A stretch of 28,330 nucleotides of DNA. It comes from JBBTVO01 sp038063195. GTDB taxonomy: Bacteria; Patescibacteriota; Microgenomatia; Levybacterales; UBA12049. Position 1 is the first letter of the stretch; every line of letters starts with the position of its first letter. Made by a program: the position numbers and the translations under genes. Below, in pieces: positions 6,297 to 13,596 of the stretch. Location: positions 1 through 28,330 of the forward strand of contig JBBTVO010000017.1 in NCBI GenBank assembly GCA_038063195.1, read 5' to 3'. The notes under the pieces were generated by a model. That model made no database searches. It was not told the DNA's origin and saw only the letters and a list, made by a program, of their open reading frames with translations.

Positions 6297-8666
6297 TTAA
6301 GGTACTGTTCTGATAGTGCTACATCCTTTAATATTAAATCCATCAGTAGTTTTGCCCGAGAGGCAAACCATAGTGTCACCATTGCTTATACCTGTCTGGT
6401 TTGTGGAAAAGTAAAAAACACGATCAAGTTTTTTATCGCCATTTACATCCTTTGTCTGGATATTTTTATTTGCACTTGCATTGCTTGGACCAAGTTTTAC
6501 TGATAGAGAGTCTACCGTCATAGCATCAAATGTGTCGGTTGATAGAATCGCTGCACGAATAACTCCATTACTTTTCGGATTAATAATATCTGAGTTTCCA
6601 TTTGGCTTAACATCTATAGGAACCTGCTGAGAGATTGCTGTTTCGTTAGGAATCGGACTATACTCAAATAAATAGTGTACAGGCAAGGTAGAAGATTGCT
6701 GCCCTTCAAAAAGTTTAAAGCCTACATTTGCATCCTGGTCTGATCCATAGATTGCAAAGCTGTATGGCTGATTTGAAGATCCGATTACCTCGATTTGATA
6801 TTGGCCAACTTGCGGAGTCTGTACAATAGCCCAATGCACTCCTGCATTAGGTGGAGGCGCAGGGCGTTGGCCTGTATCATCTGCAAGCGCTTCATCAAAA
6901 AAATAACTTGAGTTTGGAATATTACTAACAACAATTGATGAATTTGGCTCAAAACCTGTCTTATTTCCATCAGGATCAGTAATAATTACTTGGGCTGGTG
7001 CTAATACCGCAACCTCAATGCTGCTAAAATCACTATTTGTTTTCTTGTATCGTCTGATACCCTGAACTGCAGTATTATTGTAGGCAGGATCACTAAGTAG
7101 GGTTCTGCTGTAAAGCGGGTCGTTAATGGTAAATGTGTCGCCTGAAATTCCAGTTGCTACAACCCAATGATTAGGTACTCCAAGAATCACTGGCTCACTG
7201 TCATTAATATCTTGCGTTACGATTGACACATCGTAGCTTCCGCCACCATCGTATATTATTTTTTGTGTACCATAATTTTTGTGTGCTTCAGCTGAATAGT
7301 TATTAACTGCTGTCCAGCGAACATCCCCAAACGAATATCCCAAACTTACACAACCGTTTATTCCGCATTGTGTGTTCTGATTAAAATAGTCGTTGACAGC
7401 TGACGGCGTGGTAACTGTACCCTCAACGGGATTTACTATATTGTAGTATCTTAATACCATTGCAATCGATGTCGCAGCGCACCCGCAACTTGCAATTGTT
7501 GTACCACACCATAGAGACTGACTATTTCCATGATCATACTCATCCCCTTCCCAAACAGGATCATTATCGTTAAAAGGAAATATTCCTTGCTTCAACAAGG
7601 GTACATTGAGAAAGAAACTTGGTGGTGGAGTAGGCAAGTTAGTAAGATTAACTCTTCCGATTTTGTTCGCTTCGTATTCCGTAAACCAAATATTACCATC
7701 AGGACCAGCCGTGATACCTTGAGGACTGCTATTGTTGGTTGGTATTAGGAACTCTGTGATCTCACCATCGGGAGTAATCCGTCCAATCTTAGTCCAACTA
7801 TCAACATACCATAAGTTACCATCAGGACCTAATGTAATATCGCTGGGATAGCTCTGATCAGTAGTAACAATTGGAAACTCAGTAATAACTCCATCTGGAG
7901 TTATTCGTCCAATTACTCTATTATAGCCTCTCGTATACCAGATATTGCCATCAGGACCCGCCGTGATGCCAGTAGCATGACTAATAGCAAGACTAGGATT
8001 TGGAATTGGGAACTCAGTAATACTACCTTCAGGGGTAATTCGTCCTATTACAGCATTACTCATTTCAGTGAACCAGAGATTTCCGTCTGGTCCTGCTGTT
8101 ATGCTAGTAGGAAAACTACTTACATTAGGAAGTGTAAACTCTGTAAAAACACCATTTGGTGTAATTCGTCCAATCCTGTTCCCAGTAAACTCTGTAAACC
8201 AAAGGTTTCCATCTGGTCCAGATATAATATCTCGTGGACCGTTTGTAACACCCCATTGGTTAGTATTGCTGGAAGGAATTGGGAATTCAGTAATTGTACC
8301 ACTAGGGGTTATCCGACCGATCTTGTTTGCGCTATTTTCTGTAAACCAAATATTACCGTCAGGGCCAGCCGTGATACCCTCAGGACTACTTAGGCTAGTG
8401 GGGATTAGAAATATTGTAATCACTCCACCGGGAGTAATCCTCCCAATCTTATTCGCATAATACTCTGTAAACCAAATATTACCGTCAGGGCCAGCCGTGA
8501 TACCATAAGGAGTGTTGCCATTAACAATTGGGAACTCGGTAATTGTCAAGATATCCTGTGCATCTGCACGAGCAAAGAAGCCGAAGAATGAAGCTACTAT
8601 GATAGTCGTTATAGTTACTAAAGCAGCTAATATTAAGGTGAATTTTAACTTAAAAAATTCTTTCAT
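6297..8666 (-). CDS. Secreted seven-bladed Vgb-like propeller fused to a C39-like cysteine peptidase
   Basis: A 789-residue exported protein. A signal peptide or anchor spans about 5-35. Seven repeats of about 42 residues (about 40-342), each with GPDGN(I/L)W(F/Y)TE and NKIGRITP, form a propeller like virginiamycin B lyase (Vgb). A PTPPPS linker is followed by a C39_2-type papain-fold domain (about 352-545) with Cys396 in CAATSIAMVL, His500 in GVPNHWVV and Asp516 in INDP. Then come an Ig-like stretch and a C-terminal domain starting VPIDVKPNG (about 682-789), with DVNGDKKLD calcium-binding style and CST.RTVP end, known from many surface proteins. The propeller has only one His, so Vgb lyase activity is unlikely. 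It sits among pilin genes and shares its signal peptide and 5' sequence with the paralog at 10119-11747. Probably a surface peptidase or adhesin. Confidence 0.85.
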   Translation of the reverse strand: MKEFFKLKFTLILAALVTITTIIVASFFGFFARADAQDILTITEFPIVNGNTPYGITAGPDGNIWFTEYYANKIGRITPGGVITIFLIPTSLSSPEGITAGPDGNIWFTENSANKIGRITPSGTITEFPIPSSNTNQWGVTNGPRDIISGPDGNLWFTEFTGNRIGRITPNGVFTEFTLPNVSSFPTSITAGPDGNLWFTEMSNAVIGRITPEGSITEFPIPNPSLAISHATGITAGPDGNIWYTRGYNRVIGRITPDGVITEFPIVTTDQSYPSDITLGPDGNLWYVDSWTKIGRITPDGEITEFLIPTNNSSPQGITAGPDGNIWFTEYEANKIGRVNLTNLPTPPPSFFLNVPLLKQGIFPFNDNDPVWEGDEYDHGNSQSLWCGTTIASCGCAATSIAMVLRYYNIVNPVEGTVTTPSAVNDYFNQNTQCGINGCVSLGYSFGDVRWTAVNNYSAEAHKNYGTQKIIYDGGGSYDVSIVTQDINDSEPVILGVPNHWVVATGISGDTFTINDPLYSRTLLSDPAYNNTAVQGIRRYKKTNSDFSSIEVAVLAPAQVIITDPDGNKTGFEPNSSIVVSNIPNSSYFFDEALADDTGQRPAPPPNAGVHWAIVQTPQVGQYQIEVIGSSNQPYSFAIYGSDQDANVGFKLFEGQQSSTLPVHYLFEYSPIPNETAISQQVPIDVKPNGNSDIINPKSNGVIRAAILSTDTFDAMTVDSLSVKLGPSNASANKNIQTKDVNGDKKLDRVFYFSTNQTGISNGDTMVCLSGKTTDGFNIKGCSTIRTVP
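8338..8504. repeat. 41-bp exact direct repeat between adjacent propeller blades
   Basis: The sequence at 8338-8378 is repeated without change at 8464-8504, a period of 126 bp (42 codons, one blade). Such DNA-level identity within an otherwise drifting repeat array indicates a recent blade duplication or gene conversion. Weaker copies continue to about 7680. Confidence 0.85.
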
Positions 8667-8671
8667 TGACT

Positions 8672-8687
8672 AAGCTTACTAGAAAAT
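8672..8687 (-). promoter_or_regulatory. Conserved 5' element shared by the two propeller genes (copy 1)
   Basis: On the minus strand TTTTCTAGTAAGCTTA ends 5 bases before the ATG at 8666. The paralog has TTTTCCAGTAAGCTGA at the same spacing before its ATG (11747): 14 of 16 bases match. This may be a 5' UTR signal or just a relic of gene duplication. Confidence 0.4.
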
Positions 8688-8717
8688 ATTCTTGGTGTAA
8701 ATAAGTTGAGGTATTAT

Positions 8718-9212
8718 TTAGATTTCTTTCCAACTATTTAATGTGATCTGTGACGGGTTACGAGTAAATTGTACCCGAATTTTACGATTATATGCATCAG
8801 TTGCCGGTGGCGATACAGTCAAGTCCCAATTAGTCGGGCCACTGCCACCGGAATTATACGTAATTGTGCAAGTTTCCCCATTGTGCATTATAGCTGTCCC
8901 GTTATATGAGGGATTTGATCTGATTTTGAGCATTACATCTTCCACACATCCTTCTACAAAAGTGAGGGTATCTTCGCCTTTTGAGAGAGCAAGAGATGCT
9001 TGTCCCTCGCCTATTCCAAGATGAGCTACGGTCACTATAATTCCCAGAAGTACTGCAGTTAGAATTAGAATAATTGATATCGCAACATATCCCCTCTCGG
9101 AGGAATTTCCAATTTTCCCTTCGGTCTTGCTCGGGGCGGGCAATTTCCAATTTCCAATCAATTCCCAAATTATTAAATTTTGAATTTTGAATTGCAATTT
9201 TGAATTTTGCAT
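8718..9212 (-). CDS. PilX/GspK-like minor pilin
   Basis: A 164-residue prepilin-like protein. ERG|YVAISIILILTAVLLGIIV supplies a Gly41 cleavage site and a hydrophobic helix, but mature position 5 is Ser rather than Glu, as is common in GspK-type minor pilins. The rest resembles PilX-like proteins of CPR pilus loci (GEGQASLALSKGEDTLTFVEGCVEDVMLKIR). The 41-residue leader is unusually long and encoded by an AT-rich heptamer array, and the start codon itself (9212-9210) falls inside one heptamer (CAAAATG), so the true start is uncertain. It lies 19 bases downstream of the GIY-YIG/prepilin frame. Minor pilins of this type prime assembly or sit at the tip. Confidence 0.75.
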   Translation of the reverse strand: MQNSKLQFKIQNLIIWELIGNWKLPAPSKTEGKIGNSSERGYVAISIILILTAVLLGIIVTVAHLGIGEGQASLALSKGEDTLTFVEGCVEDVMLKIRSNPSYNGTAIMHNGETCTITYNSGGSGPTNWDLTVSPPATDAYNRKIRVQFTRNPSQITLNSWKEI

Positions 9213-9230
9213 TTTGAATTTTAAATTAAT
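9142..9230. repeat. Heptamer repeat array over the PilX-like start and leader
   Basis: Plus strand: AATTTCC twice (9142-9155), AATTCCC (9160-9166), then AATTTTG at 9176, 9183, 9196 and 9203, CATTTTG at 9210, AATTTTA at 9217 and AATTAAT at 9224, with one 6-base unit at 9190. It spans the intergenic gap and the first codons of the PilX-like gene. Confidence 0.75.
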
Positions 9231-9231
9231 A

Positions 9232-10044
9232 TTAGTTACTTCTTACTTCCGCACTGCTTTCAACTACAATCGAATCCTGATATTCTTGTCTTGCTGCTGC
9301 AAAAGAAGCTGCGATATTTATAGTAAACTGTATGTGTTTTGTTTTAGCGTCGCCTGAGGTGTAGTTCATAAAAGTTAAACAGCTCACGCTTGTGTTATCT
9401 GAATTTAAATTAACAGGAGTCCCTAATGCACCATATCTAATCCTGATTTTTCCACCGGAGATATCAATGACTGTTATTGCGTTATTGGTTGTATTTAACT
9501 CAATGCTATTGACACAACTCAAGGCATTATCGATACCATTTATAGAATTCGCATTTCTAATTTCATATTTTATTCTTTCGCTAAGATACCGCGCGTTCGC
9601 ATTTACCTCCTGCTGGACCGCGCTTTTTACGCCTGTTTCAATAGCACTCCATGCAAAAGGCACAAGGGCGGAGAGAATAATTGTCACAATAGCAACATAT
9701 AGAATTAGCTCGATAAAAGTAAACCCAGCACCACTTTTGAGCACATTTTTAAAAGTGGTGCTGGGTAAACCCAGCACGTTCTTGGTGGTGCTGGATACAT
9801 CCAGCGCAATTCTTTTTTTTAATTCCCTTATCGCATTACCGTTATATTTTAATCTTTTCTCTCTCATTCTCGCGGACTTTTCGGATAGATAGGCTTCGTA
9901 ATATAATAATTTCCATGGCATATATCTTTTTGTAGAAAAAACTTTTCCTAGGTTATGATCTTTCATACGTTGTTTTAGGTCATTTGTAGAGCCTACATAA
10001 AACTCGTTATGCAATAGGCTCTTTAAAAGATAAACGTAAAACAT
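9232..10044 (-). CDS. In-frame fusion: GIY-YIG nuclease domain followed by a type IV prepilin
   Basis: One uninterrupted 270-residue frame holds two unrelated proteins. Residues 1-79 are a YhbQ-like GIY-YIG domain: YVYLL (3-7), YVGST (16-20), Arg26, and Glu62 in REKRLK. Residues 80-107 are encoded entirely by palindromic repeats. From Gly107|Phe108 a prepilin begins (GFTFIELILYVAIVTIILSALVPF, Glu at mature +5), continuing as a minor pilin (PilW/PulJ-like) to 270. No ATG lies between the two parts; an internal GTG or TTG in the repeat region would give a normal-length leader. Most likely a mobile GIY-YIG element landed in the prepilin leader. Whether the fused protein is made, or the pilin is started internally, cannot be decided from sequence. 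Confidence 0.8.
   Translation of the reverse strand: MFYVYLLKSLLHNEFYVGSTNDLKQRMKDHNLGKVFSTKRYMPWKLLYYEAYLSEKSARMREKRLKYNGNAIRELKKRIALDVSSTTKNVLGLPSTTFKNVLKSGAGFTFIELILYVAIVTIILSALVPFAWSAIETGVKSAVQQEVNANARYLSERIKYEIRNANSINGIDNALSCVNSIELNTTNNAITVIDISGGKIRIRYGALGTPVNLNSDNTSVSCLTFMNYTSGDAKTKHIQFTINIAASFAAARQEYQDSIVVESSAEVRSN
9723..9807. repeat. Cluster of three palindromes between GIY-YIG and prepilin parts
   Basis: Three inverted repeats built from GTGCTGG/CCAGCAC overlap. A 16-bp perfect stem pairs 9723-9738 with 9751-9766. GTGCTGGGTAAACCCAGCAC (9758-9777) is a full palindrome. GCTGGAT-AC-ATCCAGC (9790-9805) is a third. They share the unit CTGGRT..AYCCAG followed by CACCAC on the minus strand. 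The right-hand arm ends at the Gly codon of the prepilin cleavage site. Confidence 0.85.
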
Positions 10045-10048
10045 AAAT

Positions 10049-10067
10049 GGTGCTAGGTAAATCCCCG
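10049..10067. repeat. Degenerate copy of the GIY-YIG-flanking palindrome
   Basis: GGTGCTAGGTAAATCCCC matches GGTGCTGGGTAAACCCAG with three differences. It lies 4 bases upstream of the start codon of the GIY-YIG frame, so the nuclease is flanked on both sides by the same repeat. Confidence 0.5.
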
Positions 10068-10118
10068 TTGGGTTATCATAAACTTTTTTTTGAAAGAAAT
10101 TAAAATCACAATATGAAC

Positions 10119-11747
10119 TTAAGGTATAGCTATATTACTGGATATTCCCTGCAAATCTTGGTATTGCTGGAACACTACTTTAAATTGACAACTAGCGTTT
10201 CTTCGGCCACACAACGGATAAGGCAAGGTGACCGTTTCTCCGTTTGGGTCTGGATTTAGCGACATTCCTTCGAGGGTATGTTGTCCATCAAATGGAATCG
10301 GCAAAAAACATTGGCCCTTCGGGCAAAGAGTCCCAATTCTATACCGGTCATCTAAGCTAAGGTGTACATGGGGGGTGCTCCGTGTACCCAAGACCTTACC
10401 TCGTAATACTCTGTCGCCTGTATTTACGTTCCATGTAGCAAAATGGCAGACATTCAAATTCAGCCCATTGTCCAAGGTAATCCGCAATCCGATACATCCT
10501 CCTTCAAGTTTTCCTCTGAAACTTACCTTTCCATTGCCAGGCGCTAGAATCTCTGTATCATTCTCTGGGTTAGGTACCATATCAAGACCAAAAAGCTGAT
10601 TGCGGCAATGATCAGGGCCTATGCCGATATGGCATTCGGTTGTACTCTGATTTCGATTATTATAATAACCACTAACTACACTCCAAGTAACTCCATTATT
10701 GAATGGAGAGAGTAAATCAAAATCCATATCAGGAGGACCTGGATCTTTAAGGCTAGAAAGATTCACCCGCCCGATTGTATGTGAATTTACATCCGTATAC
10801 CATATATTTCCATCTGGACCAGTAATAATATCTAAAAGATTACTATCCTTAGTAGGTGGCGAGAATTCTGTAATTTCGCCATTAGGAGTAATTCGTCCAA
10901 TCTTGAAGCCCCTTGTGTACCAAAGATTACCATCGGGTGCTGACGTAATATAATTCGGATTGCTATTGTTATTTCCTATAGGAATTATAAATTCAGTAAT
11001 TTCACCGTTGGGAGTAATCCGCCCAATTTTATATGTATTATATTCTGTGAACCAGATATTACCATCGGGTCCAGCTGTTATGCCAAGTGGAGTACTGTTA
11101 TTGGTAGGAATTACAAACTCAGTAATCTCACCGCTTGTAGTAATACGTCCGATCTTGTTCGCATAGTATTCTGTAAACCAGAGGTTACCATCAGGTCCTG
11201 CTGTAATATCTTGTGGTCCGCTATTATCTGTTGGAATTACAAATTCTGTAATAATACCGTTGGGAGTAATTCTGCCAATCTTATTTGCACCATATTCCGC
11301 AAACCAAATATTGCCATCAGTCCCAAATGTAATTTTATAAGATCCGCTGTTATTAGTGGGGATTGAAAACTCAGTAACATCACCACTAAGAGTAAAACGT
11401 ACGATCTTATTTTCAAAAACTTCTGTGAACCAAAGATTACTATCTGGAGTCGATGTGATACCGCCGGGTCCGCTAGGAACAACAAACTCAGTAATCTTTC
11501 CCTTAGGAGTAATTTTCCCAATTTTATTTACATTATACTTCGTAAACCAAAGATTTCCATCGGGCCCTGATGTAATAAAATAAGGCCCGCTGTTGTTGCT
11601 GTCTGTAGGAACTTGAAATTCGGTAATGGTTATTTTTTCTTTTGCATTTACACGAAAAGAGGATTGTAATAATGGTGAAACGATAGTCGTAATAGTGACC
11701 AAAAAAACTAATATAAGAATAAACTTGAGGTTGAAAAATTTTTTCAT
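10119..11747 (-). CDS. Secreted Vgb-like propeller fused to an M23-fold domain lacking one zinc ligand
   Basis: About 542 residues from ATG 11747. That start aligns the signal peptide (MKKFFNLKFILILVFLVTIT) with that of the paralog at 8666; an in-frame ATG at 11771 adds eight residues that overlap the conserved 5' element. Numbered from 11771, seven propeller blades occupy about 47-337. The tail (about 350-520) resembles an M23/LytM endopeptidase: LFGLD (393-397), VCHF (His443) and PHVHLSL (His468, His470). M23 zinc is held by His, Asp and His; here the first ligand is Leu393, so peptidoglycan cleavage is doubtful and binding is more likely. Several extra cysteines suggest disulfides outside the membrane. 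Propeller His residues are nearly absent, arguing against Vgb activity. Confidence 0.82.
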   Translation of the reverse strand: MKKFFNLKFILILVFLVTITTIVSPLLQSSFRVNAKEKITITEFQVPTDSNNSGPYFITSGPDGNLWFTKYNVNKIGKITPKGKITEFVVPSGPGGITSTPDSNLWFTEVFENKIVRFTLSGDVTEFSIPTNNSGSYKITFGTDGNIWFAEYGANKIGRITPNGIITEFVIPTDNSGPQDITAGPDGNLWFTEYYANKIGRITTSGEITEFVIPTNNSTPLGITAGPDGNIWFTEYNTYKIGRITPNGEITEFIIPIGNNNSNPNYITSAPDGNLWYTRGFKIGRITPNGEITEFSPPTKDSNLLDIITGPDGNIWYTDVNSHTIGRVNLSSLKDPGPPDMDFDLLSPFNNGVTWSVVSGYYNNRNQSTTECHIGIGPDHCRNQLFGLDMVPNPENDTEILAPGNGKVSFRGKLEGGCIGLRITLDNGLNLNVCHFATWNVNTGDRVLRGKVLGTRSTPHVHLSLDDRYRIGTLCPKGQCFLPIPFDGQHTLEGMSLNPDPNGETVTLPYPLCGRRNASCQFKVVFQQYQDLQGISSNIAIP

Positions 11748-11752
11748 AATTA

Positions 11753-11768
11753 TCAGCTTACTGGAAAA
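11753..11768 (-). promoter_or_regulatory. Conserved 5' element shared by the two propeller genes (copy 2)
   Basis: Minus-strand TTTTCCAGTAAGCTGA, 5 bases before ATG 11747, matches 14 of 16 bases with the copy at 8672-8687 at identical spacing. This supports 11747 as the start codon. Confidence 0.4.
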
Positions 11769-11793
11769 CATAGATTATATAAATAGGTTAGGC

Positions 11794-13596
11794 TCAAAAC
11801 TTATCCCAGGCAAAATCATACCAAAAATCAGTGGTATCTGAACCACTAATACCATGAGATGTGTGAGCTTTACCGCCAGTAGTGTAAACAGCATCAGCGT
11901 TACCATCCCAGACAATGCTGAATAAATCATTGTTAGCATTCCCCATCAAAATCATAATGTCATCATTATCTGATAATGGTCTTGTTCTCGCTGTTGTAAG
12001 TACACCTCCTAAGGCCGTTAAGCTTGTCGCTGATGCATCAAAAGCATTAGTGCCTGCAGAATATTTCCTAAGTTTTGGGGTGGCTGTATTATCGGAATAA
12101 ACCACTATTGCCTGTGTTCCCGTAGTCCTTTCAAACCCAACGCTAAAGCTTCTTTGGATACCAGTATGTGAGGTTGCAGTTAGTATATTATTAGTTGGGC
12201 TTACCCAGGCAGGCGTAGAATTTCCTCTAAAACAGTATATATCATTATTTGCGTCTTTTTGACAAGCCAGGAATTCTTCAGCTCCTTTTCTGCTGTCTAC
12301 CTCGGCTGCCCCCAATCTTCCACCTGAAGCCGCAGAATTTATCAAACCGCTCCAACTGCCACCACCAGATCCGTTGGCCGTCCAAATTTTCAAAGTCAAA
12401 GTAGTATCACTGCCAGCGTTAGGAAAAACTAAGGCACCTTTTAGCGGATTTTCTCGGCTCCATACAAAATCAGTATGATCTTTGGTATTAGTGGGAGCTG
12501 CTCCAGAGTGCTGTGTTGCAGAAGACCAAACTGTACCGTTGAAATAAGAGGTATTAGTATCACTTGCTGAATCCGAGACTACCATCATAGCTTCATTAGC
12601 TCCTGGCCTTACTTCAATCTCGAGATATCTTGGAATGCCTCCAACATTAATAGTACTAGCTTGAGAAGACCAAGAACAGCCGTCCCAAACTCGATATTTA
12701 GGAGTATTTGTGTTGTCATTGAAAACAACTAGAAAGTTGCCGTTATCTAGATAGCCACCATCAAAATTTCTTACATCTAGGAAATTAGAAGTGTTCCACG
12801 AAGATAGCTGAACCACATTTCCCCAAGTTGTGCCGTTAAATACCTGTGCATATATAAATTGGGTAGAGCCGTTATAATGTCTGGAGATTAAAACTTTTTC
12901 ATTACGTGTAGCAGATGAAAAGATTCTTGCAGCCCTTAAATATCTATTTGTTGTTCCGTTATCAACATCTGCGGTCAAAGCAGCTATTCCCCAACTACCA
13001 GTAGGATCAAGAGTCTTATACCGAATTGCGTCAGATGTAGTTCCGCCATCTCCGTATACAAGTATCCCTCCTCCCAAAAGAGAAGTAATTGGTTGCTTCC
13101 AATCTGAAAGATAGGTAGAGAGCTGTACGGAATTTGCCCTGCTGGGGGTGAAATTCCAAGAAACAGTTGACATTATTTTTTTTGTCAATGAATCTGTGGT
13201 GCCTCCGCTTGCTACAATATTGCCACTGCAGTCCCTTTGAACATCTGACACAGTAAGAACCCTAGTATATTTACTGCTTAAAATATTACTGCCTCCCGAA
13301 AAAGCCCAAACGCTACTTACCTGTGCAATACCGGTACCCGCACTATTTACTAAATTGCTAAACCCTTGATTTTTAATTGACCGTACTGCCTCCATGCCTT
13401 CTGCAGCGTATTGATTAGCAACAGTCTGCTCTTCTCCGAGGCGGTTTGAATCAAGTCCCTGAAGAATTACCGTGATAGAGCCTGTTGCCATGATCATAAA
13501 AAGCGCTGCGGCAAGAATAATCTCAATAAGTGAAAAACCCGCCTGTCTCTGACAAGAATTTTCAATTTTCAATTTTAAATTTTCAATTATCTTCAT
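11794..13596 (-). CDS. Large modular pilin: prepilin N-terminus with a 430-residue repeat-rich C-terminal domain
   Basis: A 600-residue protein. The leader ends at Gly20|Phe21 (AGFSLIEIILAAALFMIMATGS), with Glu at mature +5. The PilV/PulI-like stretch (GEEQTVANQYAAEGMEAVRSIK) runs to about residue 165. The remaining 430 residues carry repeated motifs of the type FNGTTWG, WDGCSWS, FNGTVWS plus Gly/Asn/Thr-rich strands, which look like an all-beta propeller. Normal minor pilins are 150-250 residues, so this is an added domain, probably displayed at the pilus tip like PilY1/PilC adhesins. It overlaps the gspH-like gene by 4 bases (ATGA), showing translational coupling. The leader is encoded by heptamer repeats (13558-13592). 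Confidence 0.82.
   Translation of the reverse strand: MKIIENLKLKIENSCQRQAGFSLIEIILAAALFMIMATGSITVILQGLDSNRLGEEQTVANQYAAEGMEAVRSIKNQGFSNLVNSAGTGIAQVSSVWAFSGGSNILSSKYTRVLTVSDVQRDCSGNIVASGGTTDSLTKKIMSTVSWNFTPSRANSVQLSTYLSDWKQPITSLLGGGILVYGDGGTTSDAIRYKTLDPTGSWGIAALTADVDNGTTNRYLRAARIFSSATRNEKVLISRHYNGSTQFIYAQVFNGTTWGNVVQLSSWNTSNFLDVRNFDGGYLDNGNFLVVFNDNTNTPKYRVWDGCSWSSQASTINVGGIPRYLEIEVRPGANEAMMVVSDSASDTNTSYFNGTVWSSATQHSGAAPTNTKDHTDFVWSRENPLKGALVFPNAGSDTTLTLKIWTANGSGGGSWSGLINSAASGGRLGAAEVDSRKGAEEFLACQKDANNDIYCFRGNSTPAWVSPTNNILTATSHTGIQRSFSVGFERTTGTQAIVVYSDNTATPKLRKYSAGTNAFDASATSLTALGGVLTTARTRPLSDNDDIMILMGNANNDLFSIVWDGNADAVYTTGGKAHTSHGISGSDTTDFWYDFAWDKF
13558..13592. repeat. Heptamer repeats inside the leader of the large pilin
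   Basis: ATTTTCA (13558), ATTTTCA (13565), ATTTTAA (13572), ATTTTCA (13579) and ATTATCT (13586) are in perfect 7-base register. They encode most of leader residues 2-13, directly before the cleavage site region. Confidence 0.7.

Larger units (their letters stand above)
9723..10067 (-). mobile_element. Putative GIY-YIG element bounded by palindromic repeats
   Basis: A GIY-YIG nuclease reading frame has the GTGCTGGGT-type palindrome at both ends: intact and multiplied at 9723-9807, degenerate at 10049-10067. The layout parallels RAYT/REP pairs but with a different nuclease. The element status is an inference. Confidence 0.45.

Noticed and set aside
7530..8460. Long open frames antisense to the propeller genes
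   Set aside because: They follow the period of the blade repeats on the opposite strand, have no recognisable domains, and are explained by the composition of the repeats.
8338..8504. CRISPR-like repeat array
   Set aside because: Repeat copies drift, spacers are also related, and the period is one protein blade in frame; no cas genes are present.
9232..10044. Homing endonuclease in a group I intron or intein
   Set aside because: No intron core or intein splice motifs are visible and the frame continues straight into the pilin; the palindromic repeats point to a REP-like element.
6297..11747. Virginiamycin B lyase antibiotic resistance genes
   Set aside because: The propellers look like Vgb, but each propeller region holds only one histidine, while Vgb needs two active-site histidines. 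Both are fused to other domains and exported.
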